Positions 38,300 to 46,709 of a stretch of 64,000 bases of DNA are shown in pieces. The notes beneath the pieces were generated by a model. That model was not told the origin of the DNA, did no database searches, and saw nothing but the letters and a program-made list of their open reading frames with translations. Position numbers and translations under genes: made by a program. How positions within the stretch are numbered: the first letter of the stretch is position 1; each line of letters opens with the position of its first letter. The stretch covers positions 124,001 to 188,000 of the forward strand of contig QXWW01000002.1 of NCBI GenBank assembly GCA_009911185.1, written 5' to 3'. The stretch comes from Lachnospiraceae bacterium (GTDB taxonomy: Bacteria; Bacillota; Clostridia; Lachnospirales; Lachnospiraceae).

Positions 38300-38350
38300 G
38301 TGAAGGACTTGTTGTGAAGATAGTGCTCTCATGACGGGTTCTTTTTTTGT

Positions 38351-38479
38351 CTATTTTTCATTGATAATCTTTTTCACTTCTTGAAAAGATTTTTCGATAA
38401 GATTTATTTTTTTTTCCAGCTTCGGATTTTTATAACTGATTTCTGCCAGCTTATACTTCATTGTCTTTTTACGTTTCAT
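38351..38479 (-). CDS. Small basic protein (42 aa), hypothetical
   Basis: A 42-residue frame (MKRKKTMKYKLAEISYKN...) rich in Lys, with AAAAGGAAA seven bases before the ATG. It is predicted to be one or two amphipathic helices. The downstream tract in its direction is A-rich and gives no termination signal. Composition looks coding. No family recognised. It lies convergent to tRNA-Lys, which is followed by a T-rich stretch at 38341. Confidence 0.5.
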   Translation of the reverse strand: MKRKKTMKYKLAEISYKNPKLEKKINLIEKSFQEVKKIINEK

Positions 38480-38653
38480 ACTATTTCCTTTTCTTTTTAT
38501 TATATGAAGGAATTTTTATTTGATACAATGATTGCACAATCGGTATTTGTAAACTATTAAATTCTCAACAACTCACATATTTAGAAGCGTTTACTGCAAA
38601 AAAAGGAATCTGAAGCAAAGTACAACAGATTCCTAATAAAATAACTATTCTCT

Positions 38654-40045
38654 TTACATATTTGCAATCAAAGCCGCAATATCTTCCGGGCTCATTGGGC
38701 GATTCGGATCCGACATATCGGGCACGGGCGGTTTTTCCTCTTCCGGGAATTTTTCTGCAATATCCGGAAGTTCCTCTGATTCAGCATTCGCAATCAAAGC
38801 CGCAATGTCCTCTGGACTCATCATACCATTATCATTTGACACGGAAGAACCTTCTGTCGTTTTCTTTGCTGTCCTTAGTTCCTGACTTTCTTCCGCTTTC
38901 ATTGGCTCAGGTATAAGTGCGTCTATAGTTACGGAAGCCTGCCCTTCTGTTCCAACGGAATCTGGCATTGATACGCCCATTGCATCTGATAAATTTTTTA
39001 TAACAGAATCCTGTTCTCTCATTTCATCCGACGGCAGATTTTCTACGGCAGATTGCTGTCTTCCTATTTCCACAGGTTCTGGTTCTGATGTTCGCTCTGT
39101 CACGGACTCTGACGTTTCTGCAACCGATTTTATCTCCGATACCTGTTCCGGTACAGATTCCTGCCCTGGTATTTTTATGGATTCTGAAGGACTATCTGTA
39201 ATTGATTCCTGCTCGGCTGTTTCAACAGATTCCATGGCCGTTCTTTCTTCAGAGAAGGGCTGTTCTTCCGCTTCCGCTGTTTCCTCTAACGGTTCTTTCG
39301 CTGCTGCTGGTACATTTACAGATTTGTTCGCCTTTACTTCTGCCGCAGCTTCCATTACATTACTATAGGATTCCTCCAGGGTTTGCTGAGAAGTTAAAAT
39401 ATTTTCTGAAATCTCATCTGCTTCTTTTAACAGCAATTCTTTTAATTCCATAATCCTGCTAAGAATCTCTTTTTTATTATCTCCGAGCTCCTGTGATTCC
39501 TCGTTATGTATTTCCCCCTGGCGAGCAAGAAGCTGCTCCTGCATACTTGCAATCGAATTGCGAAATTCCTCCATCTGAAGCAGTAATTTATCATTAGAAT
39601 TCATCAATGCATCCGCATTTTCTTTACTCCGGCTAACGGTAATCTTTGCTATTTTTTTCTGGTCGTCTACTATATTATCCAGTATAGATGATATCTTACG
39701 CTGGTCTACGTCTCCCGCCTTCTCCAAATTCAAAATCTTCTGTCCGATAAAGTTAATCTTATCATCAATATCCTGAACCTTTTTCTGAATAATTACGTAA
39801 GAGCTTTTCTGTACGTTCATAATATCAGAATATTGTTCATTCGCATGAACGCTTTCTACTTCTTTCCACTTAAACCAATTGTTAACAAAAAGAACCGCAG
39901 CAATCAGGGTAAGTATTGCTGATACTGCCAGAATGATATAATCCTCAGGAATATTAATAATTATATATATATCAATCAGACATAATAATAATGTAACAAT
40001 TAAGGCTATTCGTACTCTTTTTTTAGGTGTTCTCTCATTTTCCAT
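38654..40045 (-). CDS. Two-TM membrane protein with acidic tail and repeated MSPEDIAALIAN motif
   Basis: A 463-residue protein: basic N-terminus, two TM helices (about 12-30 and 35-53), a cytoplasmic coiled coil (~75-215), then ~240 residues of acidic Ser/Glu/Val-rich low complexity. The end carries two copies of MSPEDIAALIAN, one about 45 residues before the C-terminus and one at the very end. This motif resembles the LSQEEIDALL signature at the N-terminus of FliM/FliN, which binds partner proteins in the flagellar switch, so it may be a docking peptide. Function unknown. GGAGG precedes the ATG. Confidence 0.65.
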   Translation of the reverse strand: MENERTPKKRVRIALIVTLLLCLIDIYIIINIPEDYIILAVSAILTLIAAVLFVNNWFKWKEVESVHANEQYSDIMNVQKSSYVIIQKKVQDIDDKINFIGQKILNLEKAGDVDQRKISSILDNIVDDQKKIAKITVSRSKENADALMNSNDKLLLQMEEFRNSIASMQEQLLARQGEIHNEESQELGDNKKEILSRIMELKELLLKEADEISENILTSQQTLEESYSNVMEAAAEVKANKSVNVPAAAKEPLEETAEAEEQPFSEERTAMESVETAEQESITDSPSESIKIPGQESVPEQVSEIKSVAETSESVTERTSEPEPVEIGRQQSAVENLPSDEMREQDSVIKNLSDAMGVSMPDSVGTEGQASVTIDALIPEPMKAEESQELRTAKKTTEGSSVSNDNGMMSPEDIAALIANAESEELPDIAEKFPEEEKPPVPDMSDPNRPMSPEDIAALIANM

Positions 40046-40157
40046 AAATATTCCTCCAGGATGTAAAATATTAAAAATTCTTTTTTATAATGATAGCATA
40101 ACTCTATAAAGTTTGCAATGAATTTGAAGGTAAACAGAAGGCTCCAAATTCCATTAA

Positions 40158-41039
40158 TTACCGTTTTGCCTTCCGGTATCCCTCATCTTCTGCTTCCTGT
40201 TCTGATTTAAAAATTACCAGATATTTAGAATCTGCCATTTTGTCGTACGCCGCCTGACCAGGACAATGATATATTTTTGATCTTGCATTTCCCCGTATTT
40301 CCCCCTCTATCCTGTTTTGTGTCTGTTCGATATCTGCTTTCTCGAGACTGCTTTCTCCTGTCAGATAATCTATATAAACGCCCGGCTGTACATTATATAC
40401 AAAGACATTATATGAAATTCCTTCGCCCTGATCTTCTACGGACAAAGCTTCCATATGAACGCCTTTTGCCAATAAATTATTTCCCTCAAAAACCGGCGTA
40501 ACTCTGTACAGCACATGATTTGCAGTTTCTTTGACATAATCTGCCACCAGATTTTCAAAGGGCAGCATCCCTTCTACATTCATGTATCTGGTACCTGTAA
40601 TTAAATTTTTCTCATTGGCATTTTCCCCGGATAATTGATATCCAATGAGGTGACAGCGGTTATACAAATATTTGCCATCTACATTGTCATATTTTACGGT
40701 ATGCCACCCGCTGGGCTTTATTTGCCCTATTCCGCCCCTCTCTTCCACAGGCATAAGATCTGTTCCGATATTGGCACAGGCTGTTCCACATCTTTGCAGA
40801 CTATCCAGATTACTATACGTTTCAAAAGAATTTTCTGTTAATTCATCCTCTGAAAATTGCGGCACATTTCCATTTATCTCTGTGTATGGGACGCCGGAAT
40901 AATCGGGAATATCTTTTAGATTCGTAATCTCCTGTCCTATTTGTACTTTATCTTTCGGCAGCACATATGTACATGCTGTTAAAAACATACAGCAAATAAA
41001 TAAAACAGCGCATTGACAGCTTATTTTTCTACATCTCAT
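40158..41039 (-). CDS. Secreted DNA/RNA non-specific endonuclease, lipoprotein
   Basis: A 293-residue predicted lipoprotein: lipobox LTAC (Cys at 23). The DNA/RNA non-specific endonuclease (beta-beta-alpha-Me) core is YNRCHLIGYQLSGENANEKN, where CH carries the catalytic His; most relatives have RGH, here the Gly is Cys. Downstream 'NLITGTRYMNVEGML' fits the family. It would degrade extracellular nucleic acid for nutrient uptake, biofilm turnover or competition. Its start overlaps the preceding gene's stop by four bases (ATGA), so the two are translationally coupled. Confidence 0.85.
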   Translation of the reverse strand: MRCRKISCQCAVLFICCMFLTACTYVLPKDKVQIGQEITNLKDIPDYSGVPYTEINGNVPQFSEDELTENSFETYSNLDSLQRCGTACANIGTDLMPVEERGGIGQIKPSGWHTVKYDNVDGKYLYNRCHLIGYQLSGENANEKNLITGTRYMNVEGMLPFENLVADYVKETANHVLYRVTPVFEGNNLLAKGVHMEALSVEDQGEGISYNVFVYNVQPGVYIDYLTGESSLEKADIEQTQNRIEGEIRGNARSKIYHCPGQAAYDKMADSKYLVIFKSEQEAEDEGYRKAKR

Positions 41040-41452
41040 TTTTTCTTATAAACCTCCCTGGTAATCTTTTCATGGGAAGATCCTTTCAATTCTTCCTCTT
41101 TCACAAGTTTCCAATTTCCATTTGCTAAGTCAATCATAAAATACATATCGGCAGGATAACGCCGGTTCCAATGATATATAATTATTTCCTGCACATTTTC
41201 CAAATAACGGGAAATATCCTGATTTTCCACAAAACAATAATCTCCCTTTCCTGCCTGTTCTAAAAAATTTTCGGAAACAATTATAATGCTATCCTCATTT
41301 TCACCAAACATCTCGTAGGAATATTGATTCATATACAATCTTTTGCCTCTGCACTGCTTTATGATGTCCTCTCGTAATAATCTATCCTGGCTTTGCCGGC
41401 GACGATGAAACATCATTCCCTTTTTTTCATCTACACATACTATCACTATCAT
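41036..41452 (-). CDS. DHFR-fold-like small protein coupled to the endonuclease
   Basis: A 138-residue soluble protein starting MIVIVCVDEKKGMMF; the start at 41452 is eight bases after GGAGG. The opening strand, the 'CRGKRLYMNQYSYEMF' segment and the following 'SIIIVSENFL' strand echo dihydrofolate-reductase family topology, but the NADPH and folate residues are not evident. The ATGA overlap with the secreted endonuclease gene suggests a functional link; an intracellular immunity or regulatory role is possible but unproven. Its leader contains a two-hairpin repeat at 41664-41749. Confidence 0.55.
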   Translation of the reverse strand: MIVIVCVDEKKGMMFHRRRQSQDRLLREDIIKQCRGKRLYMNQYSYEMFGENEDSIIIVSENFLEQAGKGDYCFVENQDISRYLENVQEIIIYHWNRRYPADMYFMIDLANGNWKLVKEEELKGSSHEKITREVYKKK

Positions 41453-41663
41453 TTTGCTTTCCTCCATTCCAGATAAACCTCTTTATATAAGAATACACGC
41501 GTATTAACCATATTACATCCGACAAATTTTTCAGGATAATCTTTCAGTGATAAGAAGGCAACGCCAATGTAAACCAGCACGGCCCGGAAAGTTAAGCAAG
41601 CAGATTTGTTTAAATACCGCCATCCGTATATACTTATATCCTGTACTATCTGTGTTATATTCA

Positions 41664-41749
41664 GGTAAATTACGCAGGATATCTGTTCCCCTGCAAGGCG
41701 GATTTTCGACACGCACCGATGGCTGCGGATAGAAAATCCAACGCATAAC
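41664..41749 (-). repeat. Two-hairpin repeat, copy A (leader of the endonuclease operon)
   Basis: An ~85-base segment similar over its length to 46012-46096. In both copies GGATTT..AAATCC flank a ~25-base apical part and a second stem (GCAGG/CCTGC here, CAGGG/CTCTG there) adjoins it, so pairing is kept while bases differ. Both lie upstream of minus-strand transcription units, here ~210 bases before a start codon. The surrounding 41468-42035 stretch (570 bases) has no other supported feature except the hairpin at 41962. Confidence 0.55.
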
Positions 41750-41961
41750 AAATGTCATTCACTTAAGGAACTGCTGTCATAAAACGCACCAAACAAACCG
41801 CATATTTCTGTATATTCTAATTGATTGTAAAACGACACTTTTGTCTCTTGAATAAACGACATGCAATGCATATCTCTTCCTTCGCAGCGATGTCACTGAG
41901 AAATCGTGTACCAGCTTACAAAAAATAAACAACATCCTTTTTCACAGCCGCATAGAATATA

Positions 41962-42002
41962 GCCGGCCATTAATATCAAAAACTACGATATTAATGACCG
42001 GC
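41962..42002 (-). terminator. Strong hairpin downstream of the amidase gene
   Basis: GCCGGCCATTAATATC pairs with GATATTAATGACCGGC (one mismatch) around a 9-base loop, 34 bases past the amidase stop. No clean T run follows, so it may stabilise the 3' end rather than terminate alone. Confidence 0.6.
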
Positions 42003-42035
42003 ATAATGGATTACAATTCTGCAAATTTATATGAC

Positions 42036-43784
42036 TTATAAGGCAAAATACGCGTCTATACCATTCGCAATCCCCTGTACCATTTTGTCCTGATAGGCAG
42101 GATCTGACATCAGGCGATCCTCGGCGGGATTTGTCATATATCCCATCTCAAGGATGGTGACTGGAACGGTGCACCAGTTAATGCCGCTCATCGTATCTGT
42201 TTGCCATATGCCTCCGTTTTTGCAGCCGCAGACCGCCGAAAAATGCTCCAACACCAGTTCAGAAAGCCTTCTGCTTGCATTGTAATAGGCGCCGCAATAG
42301 ACATTTGCAGGCGTCTGGCAGATTGTAATAACGCCGCTTGCATTCGCATTGTCAGAACCATTTGCATGAATGCGGATAAACGCATCTGCGCGGGCATTGT
42401 TTGCAATCGCCGCCCTTGCGCTGTTGCTGATATTTACCTCATGCGTAGTTCGTGTCATGAGGACTTCATAGCCGCGCCGCATAAGTTCTTCCTGTAATTT
42501 CAACGCAACCTCCAGCGTCAATTGATATTCCGGCTTACCGGTCGCCACACCGCTGGTTCCGCTTGCAACCTTCGCTTTATACGAGGAAGCTCCCGGTCCG
42601 ATTGGTTCCTGGGAACTGTCGCCCCTCTGCTGGTGTCCTGCGTCAATACAGACAAGTTTAACATCCCTGGTCTTTACCTTCTTTTTCCTGGACCATGCAG
42701 AATAGTATTTCTTAACCTTACCATTTTCCTTTACCTTTGTATATGCCCGCATTCGCACATAATAGGCAGCGTTATTTTGAAGGCCGCTCACCTTCCTGCA
42801 TGAAATATTTTGTTTAATAGTTACATTCACGGCGTTGGAAAAACTGGAATTTTTCGCATATTGCAATTGATAGCCGCTGCACTGCCTGGACTGTGTTTTA
42901 TATTCAACCGTAAACCCCTTGTTTTCAGCAGTCACATCAATAATGGTTACTTTCCTGGGATTAATCTTAAATTTCTTTACTGTACTTCCCTTATATCTGC
43001 CAAGAAACGTAATTTTCATTTCATATGTTCCAACATTCTTGGCCCTGACACTTTTTACCGTATAGTACTTTTCACTGATTTCCTTACCCTTGGTATCCAC
43101 AACTTTCACCTGTGGAACATGAATTTTTCCATTATATATATAGGACGTTTTTGAAAGCGTTATCTTTTTAATCCGCAAAATGGCAGTCTGCTTGCTGACT
43201 TTCCCGCAAACGGTACATTGATTACAGATTTTTCCGGATTTTTTCATAGTCGCCCTGGTAATTTTATCTTTATACCTGTGTTCAACAAAGGGAATATTTT
43301 CTGTCTGGCACGTCTGGCATACTTTACAGGTATAGGTACGGGTCCCCTCTTTGATACAGGACGGATTCTGGGTTACTGCTCCGTCATCCCATGTATGAGT
43401 CGTAAGTCTGGGCAAAATTATTTCTTTTCCATCCGTGATTTCCTGCATCCCTTCGCTGTCCCAAAAAATTTTCCCACAATCCCCGCAAATCCAGTACTCT
43501 ATATTGCCTTCTGCTGCGCAAGTCGCCTCTCTGCGCTCTTTCTTAACCAGAGAATGTTTTTCTTCCGGCCCTGTTCCTTTTTCTTCATTGTCTAAAACGC
43601 CAGAATTATCCATTCGGATACCTCCGGAATAAGCTTCCTCCACTTTGTTAATTCCGGAATCATTTTCTTTTGTACTATATTGAGGAACAGACTCCGCTGC
43701 CTGTATCGTACCATTTCCCGTAGAAAAAAACAGGTACATGCAAAACAACAGAGATATCAGCGCACGACATATTTCTTTTTTCAT
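42036..43784 (-). CDS. N-acetylmuramoyl-L-alanine amidase with Cys-rich and FN3-like N-terminal region
   Basis: A 582-residue secreted amidase. Signal peptide 1-30 (cleaved near IQAAES); several CxxC pairs between ~93 and ~200 (WICGDCGKIF, CKVCQTC, CNQCTVCGK); a beta-sandwich stretch ~205-285 and a fibronectin-III-like stretch ~290-375. The C-terminal amidase_3 domain from ~380 has IDAGHQ, Glu in EYQLTLEVA, His in RIHANGSD and Glu in ILEMGYMTNP. It cleaves the amide between MurNAc and L-Ala, in cell separation, spore release or lysis. GGAGGAG precedes the ATG. It has a ~150-base structured leader. Confidence 0.93.
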   Translation of the reverse strand: MKKEICRALISLLFCMYLFFSTGNGTIQAAESVPQYSTKENDSGINKVEEAYSGGIRMDNSGVLDNEEKGTGPEEKHSLVKKERREATCAAEGNIEYWICGDCGKIFWDSEGMQEITDGKEIILPRLTTHTWDDGAVTQNPSCIKEGTRTYTCKVCQTCQTENIPFVEHRYKDKITRATMKKSGKICNQCTVCGKVSKQTAILRIKKITLSKTSYIYNGKIHVPQVKVVDTKGKEISEKYYTVKSVRAKNVGTYEMKITFLGRYKGSTVKKFKINPRKVTIIDVTAENKGFTVEYKTQSRQCSGYQLQYAKNSSFSNAVNVTIKQNISCRKVSGLQNNAAYYVRMRAYTKVKENGKVKKYYSAWSRKKKVKTRDVKLVCIDAGHQQRGDSSQEPIGPGASSYKAKVASGTSGVATGKPEYQLTLEVALKLQEELMRRGYEVLMTRTTHEVNISNSARAAIANNARADAFIRIHANGSDNANASGVITICQTPANVYCGAYYNASRRLSELVLEHFSAVCGCKNGGIWQTDTMSGINWCTVPVTILEMGYMTNPAEDRLMSDPAYQDKMVQGIANGIDAYFAL

Positions 43785-43969
43785 TCAATCTCCTCCTAAT
43801 AATCGACTTATGTACCATATATCTTTTAATCACTTTATCTGTAATCTATGGCAATTGCAGCTCCGACGCTTGTCCGCAAATCATAGGAACAGGCTTACAG
43901 AACGCTGCGCCTGTCTGATTCATGCAAATACATTTTTTTAAAGTTTACCACAAGGCACAACTTTGTCAA
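43785..43969 (-). promoter_or_regulatory. Amidase promoter and structured 5' leader
   Basis: Minus strand TTGACA (43964-43969) and TAAACT (43942-43947), spaced by 16 bases, place the start of transcription ~150 bases before the ATG. The leader contains an ACAGGC/GCCTGT stem (43889-43914). I compared it with c-di-GMP-I, c-di-GMP-II and c-di-AMP riboswitch consensus and found no match. The remaining bases to 44119 show no gene, only a CAGATGAT/ATCATCTG hairpin at 44067. Confidence 0.5.
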
Positions 43970-44119
43970 GTATTGTAGAAATAAAATAGAAAGCTGTTTT
44001 GCTCCAGATAATTTAAAGGAAAAAACGGCAGCCACGACCATTGGTTACAACACCGCAGATGAAGTTCAGATGATATTCAGATAAAATCATCTGGGGTATC
44101 TGTTCCTTTTTAAGTCTTC

Positions 44120-45001
44120 TTATCCCAAAGACTTCAAATTTTTTCTATACTCCTTCATCTCCATTTCATCCGTGTAATCTAAAACAAATTGCAGCTCATT
44201 TACGGCCTTTTCACGATCATACGGAAGGTACGCCGTTACTGGCGCGAAATTTGAAACCGTGTTTGCAAATAAATGTGTACGTATTTTCAGATTATGGATT
44301 AGCATTTGCAATTCACGAATACGTTCTTTTTCTTCAGCAGGGATAAATAATCCCTGCCGTGCCATATGATATAGTTCGGTGTCTGGAAAAAGCGTGAGAG
44401 AGTCCACGGATATAAAAAACGGATTTAACTGATTAAATAACTCTGCACTGTTTCTGGCATTTTGGTATCCTCCCTCTTTTCCCGCAAGCCCGGTCATATA
44501 AACAAAATAATATTCGATGCCCGCCTCATCCAATTTCCTGCATTGTTCCAGAATATCAGACGAAGTATATCCCTTATTTGCAAGAGCGAGCGTTTCGTCG
44601 TCGCCGCTTTCCACACCAATGCTCAGTCCGTTAATGCCCATTGCCCGAAGTTTCCTAAGCTGCCAAACTTCCTTATTTTTAATGTCACGAATACTTGCAA
44701 ACATAGCCATTGTCTGACATTTAATCAGATAATCTCTTACCGTTAAAGCTCTGAGTTTTAGATGTTCATAATTCAGGGCAAAGGGATTTGCCCCTGTCCA
44801 AAAAATTCTTCTTGCATATGGCTGCCATTTTTTTATTTCCGCTAAATCGTCCTCAAATTCATCCATAGACGATATTCGGAAGCACTCTTTTTTATACAGA
44901 CTGCAAAACCTACATTTATTATAAGTGCAGCCAGAGGTAACCTGTATAATAACGGAATGTGCCTCATACGGCGGACGCCAGGTTCTTCCTGTAAAATGCA
45001 T
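44120..45001 (-). CDS. Radical SAM protein
   Basis: A 293-residue radical SAM enzyme: CxxxCxxC is CTYNKCRFC near residues 25-33, preceded by WRPPYEAHSVIIQVTSG; a GANPF segment and the 'GINGLSIGVESGDDE' beta-5/6 motif follow. The call is family-level; the substrate is unknown. It lies 19 bases after a paralogue in the same direction. The start at 45001 follows AAAAGGAGG. The two share WRPPYEA, TGANPF, NKGYTSSD and the C-terminal region, pointing to duplication. Confidence 0.88.
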   Translation of the reverse strand: MHFTGRTWRPPYEAHSVIIQVTSGCTYNKCRFCSLYKKECFRISSMDEFEDDLAEIKKWQPYARRIFWTGANPFALNYEHLKLRALTVRDYLIKCQTMAMFASIRDIKNKEVWQLRKLRAMGINGLSIGVESGDDETLALANKGYTSSDILEQCRKLDEAGIEYYFVYMTGLAGKEGGYQNARNSAELFNQLNPFFISVDSLTLFPDTELYHMARQGLFIPAEEKERIRELQMLIHNLKIRTHLFANTVSNFAPVTAYLPYDREKAVNELQFVLDYTDEMEMKEYRKNLKSLG

Positions 45002-45020
45002 AATGATTCCTCCTTTTTTC

Positions 45021-45920
45021 TTACAGGTGACTGACACTCTTTCTATACATCTGTAACTCTTCTTCACTGTCATTTTTTATAATTTTATCAAGAAATGACA
45101 GCAGCTTTTTTTTGTCTTTTGGCAGTTGACCGTGAAACTGGTACGCATTGGAAGCTCCCATCGCTGCAAAGATTGTAGGTATCTGCAAATTTTCAATAAG
45201 CGTGCGCACTTCTTTATATTTTTCAAGTTCGCTTTCTTCCCGCCAGTTGCCACGCTGTATTTCTGCGTAAAGTTCAGAATCGGGATAGATGGTAAGCATA
45301 TTTGCCCCAATAAGCGTAGGGTGCGTCCGATTACAAACATCAGCCGTCAATTTTGCTCCGCTTTCCCCACGTCCAGCTCCGGAAATACTTACCAGGTAAA
45401 AAAAACTATAATGAATGCCTGCCGTATCCAATCTATGGCATTGTTCGTAAATGTCTGACGAAGTATACCCTTTGTTCATAAACCGCAAAGCTTCATCATC
45501 TCCTGTTTCTATCCCTATCGTCAGACCGTCATATCCAAAAGCCTGCAGTTTGGCAAGTTCTTCGTCAGTTTTGGGAATGACATCTGTAATTCTTGCAAAC
45601 GAACCGATAGATTTTACTGTCGGCAAATATTTATGGATTTGCTGCGCAATCGCAGCTAATTTGTCATAAGATAAAACAAATGGATTAGCCCCCGTCAGAA
45701 ATACCCGGTCAATTTGCTCGCTGCCAGATCCTCTGACCGTTTTTTTAACCTCTCTTAGGTCTTCTTCTATATCCTTTATCGGGGACATCCTGAACTTGAA
45801 CGGTAAATCATGATACAATGTACAAAACTTGCATTTGTGATGCGTACAGCCTGCCGTCACCTCCAAAAGAAGTGACGCCGCTTCATACGGCGGCCGCCAA
45901 ATTGTTCCTGTATAATGCAT
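45021..45920 (-). CDS. Radical SAM protein (paralogue, upstream copy)
   Basis: A 299-residue radical SAM protein: CTHHKCKFC cluster motif, GANPFVLSYD, GYDGLTIGIETGDDE and NKGYTSSD as in the downstream paralogue. The start at 45920 (MHYTGTIW) has AAGGAG eight bases upstream. Pathway unknown; no carrier, peptide or partner gene is adjacent, so a RiPP maturase role is not supported here. Its leader contains copy B of the two-hairpin repeat (46012-46096). Confidence 0.88.
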   Translation of the reverse strand: MHYTGTIWRPPYEAASLLLEVTAGCTHHKCKFCTLYHDLPFKFRMSPIKDIEEDLREVKKTVRGSGSEQIDRVFLTGANPFVLSYDKLAAIAQQIHKYLPTVKSIGSFARITDVIPKTDEELAKLQAFGYDGLTIGIETGDDEALRFMNKGYTSSDIYEQCHRLDTAGIHYSFFYLVSISGAGRGESGAKLTADVCNRTHPTLIGANMLTIYPDSELYAEIQRGNWREESELEKYKEVRTLIENLQIPTIFAAMGASNAYQFHGQLPKDKKKLLSFLDKIIKNDSEEELQMYRKSVSHL

Positions 45921-46011
45921 AAACATATCTCCTTTCCTTGCCCTTGCACATATCCTGTATAACAGGTATACCAGCCGGGTGTTTTCCAGTAAGCTGACCT
46001 GCCGATATTTA

Positions 46012-46096
46012 TATAAAATCACGCAGGGTATTCGTTTCTCTGTAAGACGGATTTACAATGGCCCGTAACGGCTGCAGCCGAAAATCCAGCGCGGCA
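46012..46096 (-). repeat. Two-hairpin repeat, copy B (leader of the radical SAM pair)
   Basis: Homologous to 41664-41749 by eye, same orientation, ~100 bases before the radical SAM start codon. Stem GGATTT/AAATCC and stem CAGGG/CTCTG are kept. Confidence 0.55.
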
Positions 46097-46329
46097 GAGG
46101 GACAAACCAGCAGGTGATTTTTCCAAATATCAGTACGTCAACACGTTAGTTTACACTTATTATACTTTTACACAATAATTTTACAAGTACTGTACTTTTT
46201 TGTAGTATATTGATATAAACGACACATTGATCTTTAAGAAAATGAGCGCTATACTGTTCTGAAAAGAAGCGGAAGAAATGAAAAAGTATATTGACTGTTG
46301 AACGCTGTAAAACAATTTCTACTATACAA

Positions 46330-46634
46330 AAATTTTAGGTGGTAAATGGAAAAATAAAATCAATTATTCTAATGCCTTGGGGGATATCCACTTTTTGGAG
46401 AGCTTCGCAGACATATCGGAGAAATTACAGAATCAAGTCTGACAAAACAGCTTCGGAAATTAGACGCAGAGGGTTTCATTACCGCCATGATTACAGAGAA
46501 GTCCTGCCCGCGAAGAATATAACCTTTCTGATTTCGAGAAAAGCTTCATTGCAGTTTTTGAGCATACGAAACAATGGGGAGATGAAAAACTCAATACTTA
46601 CTCATATTTCCTCAAAAACAGAGCCAATAACCTG
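46330..46634 (+). pseudogene. Decayed HxlR family transcriptional regulator
   Basis: Pieces of an HxlR regulator can be read in different frames in the correct order: GGKWKxKSIILMPW at the start, FGELRRHIGEITESSLTKQL, YRHDYREVLPAK, then EYNLSDFEKSF and TKQWGDEKLN to the end. At least three frame changes are needed, so it cannot encode an intact protein. It ends at a terminator hairpin, and an intact HxlR gene lies 700 bases downstream. Confidence 0.8.
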
Positions 46635-46645
46635 ACATTGGCTCT
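46620..46645 (+). terminator. Terminator at the end of the HxlR relic
   Basis: AGAGCCAAT pairs perfectly with ATTGGCTCT around an 8-base loop, followed by GTTTATTACTTTTT. Confidence 0.7.
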
Positions 46646-46709
46646 GTTTATTACTTTTTGTCTGTTAGCCGTTCTAAATGACGTGCCCTTGATACTGTAA
46701 AAGATCTAT

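Noticed and set aside
41585-41625. A word like the 5S rRNA segment GGAAGTTAAGC
   Set aside because: The rest of a 5S gene is missing on both sides and no rRNA operon is near; a short chance match.
44120-45920. Radical SAM pair as RiPP maturases
   Set aside because: No precursor peptide, recognition domain or exporter next to them; the peptide-like locus is 34 kb away.
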